Shown here piece by piece: positions 1-11,638 of a stretch of 64,000 bases of DNA. The notes under the pieces are model-generated. The model did no database searches. It saw only the letters and a list, made by a program, of their open reading frames with translations, and was not told where the DNA came from. Position numbers and translations under genes: made by a program. Every line of letters starts with the position of its first letter. The stretch's first letter is position 1. Source of the stretch: Ipomoea triloba (Eukaryota > Streptophyta > Magnoliopsida > Solanales > Convolvulaceae); assembly GCF_003576645.1 (NCBI RefSeq), contig NC_044916.1:30138647-30202646 (forward strand), read 5' to 3'.

Positions 1-446
1 ATCTTTGAGTTATCTGGGCTTGCAAGAAATAGAAACATCACCAGCAAGAAACCAGACAAAAATTTACTGTCATATTAATTAATTTATGTTGTTCTTGGAG
101 TGTTATCTTTGTAATATATATGCATAAGAATGAGGGAAGAATAACATACATGTAGGTCTGTATATATATGATGTGGCCATTTTCTTGATGTTACTATGAA
201 ACAAAAGATTAGAGGTTTAAGAATGTACAAATTCAAGATTTCTAGCTTGAAGCATTCATACTTGAGCCAAACATCATCATATTATAAGACAAAACATTTT
301 CTAAAGGGGATGGAAAAGAAAGAAGCTAGTAAAATAAGAAACAGAAAAAAGAAAAAGAAAAAGAAAAAAAAAAAAAAGAAATGATGGCATGAATATTTTT
401 TTTGAGAATATGATGGCATGAATATTATCTCTTGATCTGCTACTAC
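1..446. other. Intergenic, no gene seen
   Basis: AT-rich sequence with a purine-rich A/G tract near 340-380. The only open frame here is driven by that poly-lysine-coding tract. It lies downstream of the CLE gene, which reads leftward, so its 3' UTR probably falls here. Confidence 0.5.
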
Positions 447-734
447 TTATCTGTTGTGTAGAGGATTGGGGCCTGTGCGGACTTTCCTCTTGTCAACCCC
501 AAAAATCTCATCATCATCTCCACCGCCCAAATTTTGGTTGTCTTTGTGGGCAGACGATGATCCACGGTGGGATTTGAGAGCCGTCATAACCGCAGCGCCG
601 CCGTTAAATCTGTAGGATTTTCCGTTACTGCCGTCTGCGGCATAATGTGGAGCTTTCAGCTGTAAAAGTAGGAGGAGAAGAAGAGACAAGAAGGCCAAAC
701 TCATCTGCTGTGTCTTGCTAAAACACCACCTCAT
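447..734 (-). CDS. CLE-family signalling peptide precursor
   Basis: Single-exon 95-residue secreted peptide precursor. A hydrophobic leucine-rich signal peptide occupies about residues 10-27 (a run of seven leucines), followed by a variable acidic/basic spacer. The extreme C-terminus holds the 12-residue CLE box RKVRTGPNPLHN (83-94) plus one Arg. CLE boxes are cut out and often hydroxylated on proline, then perceived by CLV1/BAM-type receptor kinases; this box most resembles the CLE20/CLE22 type with GPNPLHN. Lys-Arg just before the box fits processing. Start: the first ATG is used; a second Met at residue 11 would still leave a signal peptide. No intron, as in many CLE genes. Which CLE orthologue this is cannot be decided from the box alone. 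Confidence 0.9.
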   Translation of the reverse strand: MRWCFSKTQQMSLAFLSLLLLLLLQLKAPHYAADGSNGKSYRFNGGAAVMTALKSHRGSSSAHKDNQNLGGGDDDEIFGVDKRKVRTGPNPLHNR

Positions 735-1055
735 GGCTCTTGTTTCATGGGACTAATATAAGGTTGTTTCTTTCTTTGTCTCCAAGAGAGAAAAATTAAA
801 GATATGTTCACTTTGTGGTGTGGGGGTGGCCTTTTGGGTGCCTTGGAGTTTGAAGAAGGTAGCTCTGATCTGCTGCAAGTCAATTTTAGGGGAGAGTCAA
901 TGTGCATAGGTTTTGCTGCCCTCTCTAATTTTTGTAGAAATTTGGGCCTCTGATGTGTAATCTTGGGAAACTTTTCTCTCCGGATTTCAGAGCCTAAACT
1001 GCACCCAAAGCTCTCCAATCATGCCCACACACCAAAGGAGACAACTTTAGGTGAA
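735..1055 (-). promoter_or_regulatory. Probable 5' leader of the CLE gene with a short overlapping uORF
   Basis: A five-codon ATG reading frame (MKQEP) ends in a TGA that overlaps the CLE start as ATGA (731-734). The same frame is open further upstream from an earlier ATG (58 codons). A TATATATAA-like box lies on the minus strand near 1082-1090, so transcription could begin near 1055 and include both uORFs. The transcription start is inferred, not seen. Confidence 0.4.
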
Positions 1056-2730
1056 AAGGGGAAAAAATTTATTTATGATATTATATATAAACATTAAACC
1101 ATACATGTGTTTGTCATTTAAAATTTAAGAACCCTTATACAAGTAAACATAATTAATGTATTTGATAGTATATAACTAAAATTCACTGTTAAATACTGAG
1201 CGTACATATAAAGGTAACGGGTAATGTTTTCTTAATATTTGTTAATAAATTTTGGGTCATGTGAGATCAATCATGTCTCATGTCCTTGGTCTTTTGTAGG
1301 TGAGTAGCTAATTAAGGTTGTTGCTTACTAGGCTATCTAGTAGTGCGTCCAATGTCTCTCATGCTTCAAAAGTTTCCCAATACATTTTCCTGGGAAAGTT
1401 ACCCAGGAAGATTGACCTTTTGGCCTAAAGCTGCAGTAATTGCACAAAATGACTTTTCACAGTAACAAATTTAGTATAAAAATAAAGCAAAAAATACTGA
1501 TTTTTTTTTTAATTTTTATTTTACAATGCACAGTAAGTATACATCACTCAAAGTCTTTAAAGCTAAGCACAAGCAATCAATTGGTCAAAAAAGAAGGAAT
1601 TGAAAACCACAGCAATAATTACATTAGTTGCCCAGATTTCTAATCAATGTGATAGCTCTTGCCTCCCTCTTAACTTCACCAATCTTTTTTATTTTTGGGT
1701 GGGGAGGGACTACCGCCACTATTCAAGAACGAAATGACCATAATAAGGTAAATCAGAATAAATTGTTTAAGGGTGTGTATTGGGTAAATTCCACTACTAT
1801 GTGATTCTATGTGACAAAGGGTTACAAGGAGGTAAATTAGGTTGTTTTGTTGATAATTGACCGGTTCAAACAAGAAGGTTAATAAGTCAATCTCACCTGA
1901 AGTCAAACTTGAAATATTGTGGTTACTAAGCCAACAACTCAGACAACTTAACTGGGGTGGCCACCACAAATATTTTTCTCATTATGAAGGTTGTATTTGA
2001 AATGTATATATATAATATGAACAAATCCTTATGTCTTCACAAAATATAATTCATTTATGATCTAAAACATTTTAAAACGACAAGTTTTACTTTTAATAAG
2101 TAATCTGGAGCCTTTCAAAAGTGAAATATGCTAAAGTGTTTGAGTGTAACTTTTTATACTCCACAAGTACATAAGATTTATCTTGCCAAAAATAATGCCA
2201 TATGTATATTTATGACTTAATTTTCTCCAGCTAAGAAGCACTGCTTCAAAGTTCACCATGCTCTTTTCTCAATAGAGTGAATATAATGCAGGTAGCTAGG
2301 CTAGATTGATTGCCATACATATACATGCATGTGTGACCAATAATTTCCATCTTCTTAGAAAGCTATAACCAAAGGGACCAGAAAAGAGAAAGCAAAAACA
2401 TATCTTCTTCAACAATTTTTTTTGGAATAAGAACTTCAACTGTTGCATGTGATGAGGCTGCAGTGTGACAGTCCCAAAAAAAAAAACTCATATAACTATA
2501 TAAATTAAATATGAAATCAGTTTTTAGAGAAAACACACATGAGTCAACTAAGAACTACACATTGAGAATGTTAATTGGTCTCCTTAAGGTAGTTGCATTC
2601 TCCAAGTTCAAACCTGTAAACCCAAAATCACTAGCTAATTAAACTAGAAGAGATGCATACTATTTCATTCACAAACAAATAAATTAAAGTTAGATGCAAC
2701 TCCAATCAAATTGGTTAAGTTGTTGACTTG
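1056..2730. other. Intergenic, AT-rich, no gene recognised
   Basis: No open frame with recognisable homology on either strand; short frames near 1440-1640 and 1676-1969 are not supported by composition or motif. The minus-strand CLE promoter should lie at the left edge. Confidence 0.5.
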
Positions 2731-3535
2731 GCAACAACAAGATTCAAAGTTCGACTTTTAATGAGAGCGATTATAATTGCCTTTACCCGCTAGCGGGCTT
2801 GGCCCTGGGCAAGGATAGACTGGGCCCTTGCCCAAGGCCCATGACTGAAAGAGGCCCCCCAATACCTTTATATATATGCAGTGTTACAAAAATGTAATCG
2901 ACACCTAGCATATCACCAATGCTGACTAGCTGCCTCGACACCTAGCATATCACCAATGCTGACTAGGCTGCCTAGGCACTGGCTAGACCGTCCCCTTTTT
3001 TTTTTTTAAAAAAAAAAGGGGAAAAGTGTCAAATTAGTCCCCTAAGTCAACTGGATAGTGCAATTAGGTCCCCTAAGTGAAAAAAGCTTCATTAAGTCCC
3101 CTAAACCTGTAAAATTGTTCAATTAAGTCCACTTTCTGACAACAACAAGATTCAAAGTTCGACTTTTAATGAGAGCGATTATAATTGCTTTACCCGCTAG
3201 CGGCTTGGCCCTGGCAAGGATAGACTGGGCCTTGCCCAAGGCCCATGACTGAAAGAGGCCCCAATACCTTTATATATATGCAGTGTTACAAAAATGTAAT
3301 CGCACCTAGCATATCACCAATGCTGACTAGCTGCCTCGACACCTAGCATATCACCAATGCTGACTAGGCTGCCTAGGCACTGGCTAGACCGTCCCCTTTT
3401 TTTTTTTTAAAAAAAAAGGGGAAAAAGTGTCAAATTAGTCCCCTAAGTCAACTGGATAGTGCAATTAGGTCCCCTAAGTGAAAAAAGCTTCATTAAGTCC
3501 CCTAAACCTGTAAAATTGTTCAATTAAGTCCACTT
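2731..3535. repeat. Tandem duplication of ~400 bp (2731-3135 and 3141-3535)
   Basis: Two adjacent copies begin at AACAACAAGATTC and end at AATTAAGTCCACTTT. The second copy differs almost only by one-base (occasionally two-base) losses, mostly in runs such as GGG, CCC and CCCCCC, giving ~395 versus ~405 bp. Each copy contains a short inner repeat (CACCTAGCATATCACC, twice) and the left end of the TIR element that follows. The indel pattern is typical of unpolished long-read sequence, so this may be an assembly duplicate. Confidence 0.8.
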
Positions 3536-4487
3536 TTACTTATTTAGCAGGTTAAATCTCTGTGGGGTTGACACATGTCTTTTTATTTTATTTTTAAACA
3601 AATTTATTTATTTATTTATTAAAAATTAAAAATATTATAAATAAAAAAAAAACAGAAACGAGGGGGAGGACGAAGGCTGCCATCGTCGCAACCACCACAC
3701 CGCCGGCACCCTTCACGTCTCTCTCGCGCATGGAAGCAACCACCGGCCACCATGAACCTCCGTCTGTCACTCTCTCCCGAGCATCTCACCTTCACCTTCT
3801 TCTCTCCGCCCTCAGCCTCTCCGCTCTTCTTCCCGTCGACGGTAGAAGTGGCCGTGACCAGCAGCGACGACGACGAACAGCACCGGCGGTGACCAGCAGC
3901 GACGGTGACACAACTACAATCTCCAACGAAACAGCAGATCCAGTGGGTCCTCTTCCTTCCTCGACGACGAACAGCACCAGCAGCAAGGACTTCGGCGATA
4001 TAGTGGAAGGCGACCTCCGGCGTAGGTGTGTAGCAGCCTTCGTCCTCCCCCTCCTCGCTTGAGTGCGGAGCTTGGCAGCAACAGATCAGACGAGGCAGCA
4101 GTTCCTCTCGACGGTGAACAACGGCGGCGACCTCTAGTTCTCCTTCGGAGAGTAGCGGCAGCAAGCGGTGTGGTTGGCGGTGTTGCGACGAGGGCAGTGG
4201 TTGCCGGCGGTGTGGTGGTTGCGACGATGACAGCCTTCGTCCTCCCCCTCGTTTCTGTTTTTTTTTTTTTAATAATATTTTTAATTTTTAATAAATAAAT
4301 AAATTTGTTTAAAAATAATATAAAAAGACACTTGTCAACACCACAGAGATTTAACCTACTAAATAAGTAAAAGTGGACTTAATTGAACAATTTTACAGGT
4401 TTAGGGGACTTGAATGAAACTTTTTTCACTTAGGGGACCTAATTGCACTATCCAGTTGACTTAGGGGACTAATTTGACACTTTTTCC
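3420..4487. mobile_element. Long-TIR (Mutator-like or foldback) element with GC-rich filler
   Basis: The left arm (about 3420-3660) is repeated in inverted orientation at about 4260-4487. Outer ends are GGAAAAAGTGTCAAATTAGT and its reverse complement. Each arm carries several spaced copies of a TTAGGTCCCCTAAGT-like motif. Between the arms, about 3655-4260 is strikingly GC-rich compared with its surroundings and open in several frames on both strands, as in Pack-type elements carrying captured sequence. No transposase is present. Poly-A flanks both ends, so the target duplication is unclear. Confidence 0.75.
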
Positions 4488-5639
4488 AAAAAAAAGAGTT
4501 ATTTCACTCCAAACAACATTATTTTGAGGTAAATAACCCTATATTGTTCAAATTCTAGATATATTTAGGTTAATATTTTAATATTAACTATTAAAATATT
4601 AAATAGTTTATAATTATTAAGTCTTTAAAAATTTAAACAACTTTTTTAAAAATAAAAAATACATGGGCGTCTAGGCGCCAATTAATCGCTGCCTAGGTGC
4701 CCTAGGCAGTAGGCGCTCCCCGAGCATGCCAGCTAGGATTACAATGCATGGTTTACCCAATACTCATGAATTTCCGTCATTAATAAAAAACAAAGAAAGA
4801 AACAAATAAAGTTGAATTCCCTAAAATGCACTATTACTTCGCCTACACACCAACCCAAAAAAAAAAAATAAAAAATCAATTATGGAGTAATTCAAATAGC
4901 ATTATTTACTCAATGTTCCCTTCACCAAAAACAGCTAAAGTTAAGGCATTCAACTCACTAAGTAAAATCATTTTCAAAGCAAGAAAGGTAGTAGTGGGAT
5001 GCTAATAAGAAAAGTCAATTAAATTTTTGGTTAATAGTGTATAAATGAGATCACATATAATATCTCATCATTTGCAGAGAGACTAGGACAATTAAGTTTC
5101 CTTTGGGTGGGCCACTAAGATAAGATGTGAATATGAGGGTGTATGTCCTGGTTTTTTTTACTTTCTATGGAGAAATCATGTTGTCCCTCATTTCTTTTTT
5201 TATGTTAAGAAGAATCAAACAGTACCTGAAAGTTGGGGATACTTTTTCATCATTTTCATATATAAATCCAACATATCCTCCCTGTATATAAATGATAATA
5301 CAAATTTATATATAAATATAAATGATAATGGGACCAAAAATAAGAAAATTCAATTAAGTCGTGTATAACATTTAAAAAAAAAAAAAAAAGATAGTACACT
5401 TATACTATACAATTCAAACACTTCTAAAAAAAAAAATTGTATATGGCTTTAATTTGTTTGGCATATGTAGCTTAATAAGCTAGTTGAAAGTTGAAAGCTA
5501 AAAAATTAATAGCGCAACTGAAGTTGAAAAGTTCGTAGTTAATAAATTAATTGATTGAAATTAAGGTGTTTGGTAAAATTATCATTGAATAAGATGATGA
5601 GTGTAAACGAACATTTTTATAAATTTATATATTCAAATT

Positions 5640-5690
<51 letters not shown>

Positions 5691-7582
5691 CAATTTAGAG
5701 TCTATATATATATATTTCACATTTATGATTTAACATCTCATAATAAAGTAGCAATGTTTGGATTTTAATTTTTGTGTATCTTAAAATATGTTATGAAATA
5801 GATTAAAGATTGAATATTTTAATATATTGTTTCATATTATCGATTTGTAAGTACGGTACGGTAAAAAATTGGGAGGTTAATAACTAATAATAAGGATAAA
5901 AAATGGGAAAAAAATGTTAAAATCTAATAAGTGTTATTATTTTAAGCTCCCTAGATTAACTTAAAGCTTATTTCTAGTTAAAATAATCTTTACCAAAAAG
6001 AGTCTATATTACTAGTACAGTAGTACAAATCCACTTACCAGTGAGACAAAATGCTTCTTCCAAGTCTTTCCACTCTCATTTTCTAACTCAAATATGTCTA
6101 TCTTGAAAATGAATTTCTCATTCACCCATTATCCGTTTTGAGCGTACAATATGTTAATTTATTTGTCTCACTTCAAAGAACCCGAATCTACTCTGACCCG
6201 ACCCAAAACAAAAGTGGACCACGTCTATATATTTGTACAACAAAATAACTATTTAAAATATCATTTTTACTAAAAATTTCTAACAATAAATAACAAAATT
6301 ATAAGGTATCAACAATACCTGCGCCCCTTATCATGTATTTTATATTTGGTATAAATATGCAAGTGTAATTATATTGAGTATTATATTATTAATACTGGTG
6401 TTAATAATACTTGGCCTCTGTTGTACAACTTATTATACATCACTATAAAAACTTCCTATATATGTGTGTGGAGTTGTGGGGTGTGGGTGGGGGTTGTGGT
6501 TGGCCCCAAAAATCCATTATCATACTATTAGAAATGTAACTTCTTTTTTGTAAAAATCTTCTAGAAATTGACAGCTTGTTTTCTTATTATACTCAAAGTC
6601 CAGCCAGCGTGCAGTGCACCTTCTTGGTTTAATATCAAGAATTAATGAATAACCATGTGTAAGACAATCTTATAAATTAAAATATAATATTTTTACTAAT
6701 ATTAATACTTTTTATCTTCTTTATTTGTTTCCCCAGCCTCCAAGTTGTATGTATCTCAGCATGTAGTACGTAAAACATTAAAAGAAAATTGTACTTTTGA
6801 TTCTTCTATTATATATTTATACTTGTGGTACAAACTTGGTCCCTAATTAAGTGTAACCATCTTTAAAAGTTGTACTATACGTGCATGAAGTGTTGATTTT
6901 AGTCCATTGGAGACTATTTCTGCCACCAATATGTCAGTTAATAATAAAGTGACAAATTCAGTCGGTCAGGAGATAAACTCACTATTTTGTGCATAGCTTA
7001 GAAGTTAAAAATGATCAAACATAGCTTAGGAGTTAAGTATGTACCACGAGTATAACTGGAAGACCTAAATTGCAATAATTTTTCAACTTATAATTATTAA
7101 TTAAAATTATGGTTTATGATTATGAAATACAAATTGTGAATAAAAATTAAATTTATAAAATATTTACTGGCTTATAGCTAGATTGATCATTTAGTTAGCT
7201 AGCTAAAAGATAAATTATTCAAAATAGGTTGCAAAAAAAATAATCTAATAAAATAAAATTTTCCAAACAGGCACTACATATACTGTACGTACAAACCAGT
7301 ACGGGAGAAGTTCATTTGTTTGCATTCATGTAAAATTCTTGTTTGCACATGGTTCAACTTGTCTAGCTATATATATATATAGTGTGGAAATTTAATTTCA
7401 CAATAAAATAAAATATATTATTCTTATTTTTTTTAGTACATATATTATTCTTATTTAGTTACTTTTTTTTTTTTTTTGAAAAGGCATTCCTCAACGACAT
7501 TTAGTTACTTAATTGGATTCAAATAATAAATACAAAGACAAGGCAAAGATATATAGATATAAAATTAATACAACCAAAGTAG
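4488..7582. other. Intergenic, AT-rich, no gene seen
   Basis: Long AT-rich stretch with homopolymers and an (AT)n tract at 5643-5688. No supported coding region on either strand. Confidence 0.5.
5643..5688. repeat. (AT)n microsatellite
   Basis: Uninterrupted AT dinucleotide run of about 23 units. Confidence 0.95.
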
Positions 7583-7670
7583 CCAAAGACCTTGTGTCTA
7601 GTGGCATCCGGTGTCTTGGTTAACACTCTCACATGGATGATTGGGGATCTCTACCCTCGTCTTATATAAT
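7583..7670 (+). mobile_element. tRNA-like SINE head fragment
   Basis: Matches, with small differences, the sequences at 61481-61558 (reverse strand) and 52389-52450: a CTAGTGGCA-CCGGTGTC block followed by TTAACACTCTCACATGGATGA. The B-box end is degraded here. Confidence 0.5.
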
Positions 7671-7696
7671 GACACCAAATTAATAAGAGAAATTAA

Positions 7697-8100
7697 AGTT
7701 GGATTTATAAAGTGTTGCATAAATTTAGGGTTCATTCAAGTTGGATTTATAAAGTGTTGCATAAATTTAGGGTTCATTCGGAAACCTAGTATAAAGTGTT
7801 GCATAAATTTAGGGTTCATTCGGAAACCTAGAAAATGACTTCTAAAAGTTATTTTTGATTTCTTTTAGTGTTGGCAAAATCTTGTGAAGTTGGATTTATA
7901 AAGTGTTGCATAAATTTAGGGTTCATTCGGAAACCTAGAAAATGACTTCTAAAAGTTATTTTTGATTTCTTTTAGTGTTGGCAAAATCTTGTGAAGTTGG
8001 ATTTATAAAGTGTTGCATAAATTTAGGGTTCATTCGGAAACCTAGAAAATGACTTCTAAAAGTTATTTTTGATTTCTTTTAGTGTTGGCAAAATCTTGTG
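7697..8100. repeat. Minisatellite, nested units of ~42-50 and 107 bp
   Basis: The motif TTTATAAAGTGTTGCATAAA followed by TTTAGGGTTCATTCGG recurs five times (starts near 7700, 7745, 7790, 7890, 7997). The last units have a 107-bp period and include a shared ATGACTTCTAAAAGTTATTT segment. The short open frame across it is a product of the repeat. Confidence 0.9.
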
Positions 8101-8109
8101 TGAGACCGT

Positions 8110-11100
8110 GTCCCGAATTAAAAAATTTTAAAAAATATTGACTTGTGTATCCTTATTTATTGTAATTATTTTATATTTATTCTCCACCTTTAATTTCATT
8201 GCATCAAAGTAGCACGATAGATAGTTCTTTCATCCTTAAATTAAAAATAAAACAATTTAAAAGGGGAAAGGAAGTGGGAACAGCTTGAAAAGTAACCAGC
8301 AATAAGAAGCGTGTAGTTATGAATATATGGTTGATGGTTCATGATTAGAGTGAGGAAAGAAGATGAATATTGCTCATCAAGCAACTACGTACTGCAAAAA
8401 CTACACCCTGAGAGATCTTCATATTTATTTTTAATAATTACCTTAATTTCTTTTATATTAATTTTTTTCATGTCGTATATCAATATCTCATAAGATTAAA
8501 CTAATTAATTCAATCAACTTTTCATCAACCTCCATTCAAAATATCTCTTTCAAACGTATTACTGTAAAACTTTGCATGAGTTGTAATTGATTTTTTATTC
8601 TCTTTAAGTTTTATTTGCATGTTTTATATATTTACATTTGATAATATTTTATTATTATATTTTTACCAAAATTTTGTGATCTAGTGGCACAAAATGATTC
8701 TTTCAAATGAGATCATGAATTGGACAGACACTATATTGTAATAGAGTCAGTAGTACTCAAATATTTTTATAAGCATTTTTTTTATTAAGGGAAGGGATCG
8801 GAGACATTTAAAGAAATAACACAAGACTACATACATGTCACACGCCAGTTAAAGAAAATAAAATTAAATAAAGAAAGTGAATTGTTTCATACCATTGGTT
8901 TTCACCTCAGAAAGTATGTAGTAAAAAAAGTTAAAATGTCTTTTGTAAATTGTAATATATATTTTGGTCAAATCGGGGCATGCAATAAGCCTAACATCAT
9001 ATATTCATATATTCCAGCATCCACTGAATATTGATGAATTATCTTTTCAAATGAGCTTATTTGGCTAGTCCTTCCCAAGCTAAGCCATTTGCACCCTCAC
9101 TATATCATAAACTTTCATGAAATTGACTCAAGGTATATGAAAAGGTTAAATTTCGAGTTACTTCAAGGTATATGAAAGGATTAAATTTCGAGTTACCTTA
9201 GTAATGAATAATCATTTCAAATAACCATTTACTTAACATGGTTAACTTTTCGTACCCAAACCTCAGCAACCTTTCGAACTTGACTTTCCTGAAAATCAAT
9301 CATTTACCTTTTGAAAGTAACTAACTATTTGATAGTTAACTTTCTAGTCAAGGTTGTCACTTCCACTATTCCACCATTACACTTTTCGGTGTTCTATTCT
9401 TCGTTTTCAGTCTTTAGCTTCTCAAATCTTTAGCTTTACAGATCTTGACTTCTTGAAAATAACTTTTTGGAAGTTACTGTTACAACCTTCCGAGACTTAA
9501 CTATCCTAAGACTATTTTTCGAATTTAATTTACTTTCAAGTTAATAAAGTTCGTTCTAAAAGTTGATTGACTTTAAATGAAAAATATCCTAAATCTAGAA
9601 TTGAAAAATAATTGAAGACTTAAAAATTCTTAACTTATTTGGTATCATCAAAATGTATTAAATACACTTGTTTCTAACAATAGATATATAATTCATCATA
9701 GATTTAATAGTCTAAATCGAACAATTACGCCAAATCAACTTAAATGGCTAACTTAATCTAGAATTAGTCCGATCGAGTGACCAAAGGGTCCTCTCATGAT
9801 TTTTTGATCAAATCCAATTTTCCAACAAATGCGACACGAGTCACATTCACATATAAGTCCAAAAGAGATTCCACATCGTAATAGATCGACTAGGAACAAG
9901 TTTGTACTCGAATGGCTCAACCTACTAAATTTGCGCCATTAAGGTCTGTTAGAAGCATGGCATATCAGCATATATATGTAACATTACTTTCATTAAAGAC
10001 AATGCAACCCTATCAAATGCTATACTCAACTTTAATTTATAGCTTGATAAGTATCTTTCATGTTGATATAATATATAACTTTGAATATAAGCAACAGTTC
10101 ATGAGAAGATAAGGGTGCTAGATAGAATGAGTTCTACACTTGGCTTTCCAGTTTCCACAAAGGAACACTTAAAAAGTGATGGCTCACCACCCCTACACAT
10201 TGAAGCAAGGCAAAGAAAATCACTGCATCTTCAAATCAATTATGCTAAAACTGCACTTCAATATATGAAGAATCTTTTCTTATCCAGTTTATCATGCAAC
10301 AGAGATTTTTTTTCACTAGCAAAACAATATCAAGCAAACTCATGTTGAACTATGTAAAATATTACTATGTGTGATATCATTATTGATTTTTTTTTTACAC
10401 GTGTATATGAATTGTTCGTTGTTGGGATGAATATCCCCAACCTATCAAGGTCCGGTCAGTCTAGTATCTTAAGTAACCTACTTGCCCAAATGGGTTCTAT
10501 CGAAGAAGTTAGATCTCATTAATTACTACTATGTATTTGAAATTCAAGAAATAATTTCAGTCCCTATTCACCTTTTTAGCACTTCAATTATAAAAGGGAG
10601 AAAAGACAAGAAAATTATAATCTCATCCATCTAACATCTGGGTGCTATACCTAAATATTCCTTCACTTTTCAAGAAACGTAACTTGTCCATCCTCCTTTT
10701 TGTCCTCTCTACTTCACCGCCTTTTCCGCTATATCTCTCTACCATTTGACCACCGGCTTACACCTAAATATTCCCTCCCTTTCCAAGAAATGTAACTTCT
10801 TTCCTCCCATTTTCTTCCTCTCTACTTCATCACCTTATTCAAGACTATGAAGCACTACCCATGACTTCCAATTAAAACCTAATCAATATACGTACATGCA
10901 TTATTCACATCAACTATAATGAAATTCTTGGTTTGCCTTAGTCCTAAAAAAAACCTATTATTCCGTGTAATTTTTCTTTTTCAGATTTCCACAGTAAACC
11001 TGTGTATTAATCTATTTTCATTACATTATCTATACTTATCAAAATATATCTAGCTATATATTTATGTTAAGGTCTTCACGTTAATAAATACTAAAACTTG

Positions 11101-11638
11101 CAACCTTAACAAAAGCGTTGTTACGTTGTTGCTGATGTTATTAAAACCATTAACTTCACATAGAGAGGGCAATGAAAATGTAATCCCAAAGGTTGGCCAT
11201 ACAAATTGTACTTGGCTAAAAACATCAGCCAAACCATTTACAAGAAAGACAGTAAAAATATGGAATTAATGAAATGAAAAGAAGGCCCAGCTGCATGGGG
11301 CTGAATATATAATAATAAGGGTAAAATGAAGTTCATACCAATTTACCATTTCCCTCCTTAGTTTGGATAAGAGTCTACCTAAATGGGAACTAAGATAATA
11401 TAATGAAGATGTTTCCAAAATATTTTGCTTCCAATTTTGGAGCAGCCTATTCTGATGTATGAGATAATTAAACTACACAAGATTCCTCTAACAATCTTTG
11501 TTGAATATGTCTATAAGGAGTTATCACTTCTCTTCCACAAGATTTGGCTTGCTTGCAAATATGGAAGAAAGTTGCTGCACTATAGGGACACATACAGTCT
11601 AGCATATACAGACAAAGTCTAGCATATACATACAGAAG
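8110..11638. other. Intergenic, no gene recognised
   Basis: AT-rich; small frames at 9912-10112, 10115-10348 and 11425-11622 resemble no family I know and lack supporting context. A SINE tail is at about 8722-8760. Downstream UTR of the MED26-like gene may extend left of 11639. Confidence 0.45.
8722..8760 (+). mobile_element. SINE tail fragment
   Basis: ACAGACACTATATTGTAATA followed by GAGTCAGTAGTACT matches the 3' part of the fuller SINE at 52389-52547 and related tails at 24555-24600 and 35490-35541. Confidence 0.55.

Noticed and set aside
3619..4164. 181-codon minus-strand frame
   Set aside because: It lies in the GC-rich filler of a TIR element, has several competing frames and no family I recognise.
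9912..10348. Two consecutive small plus-strand frames
   Set aside because: No recognisable motif, low complexity around them and no sign of splicing or promoter.
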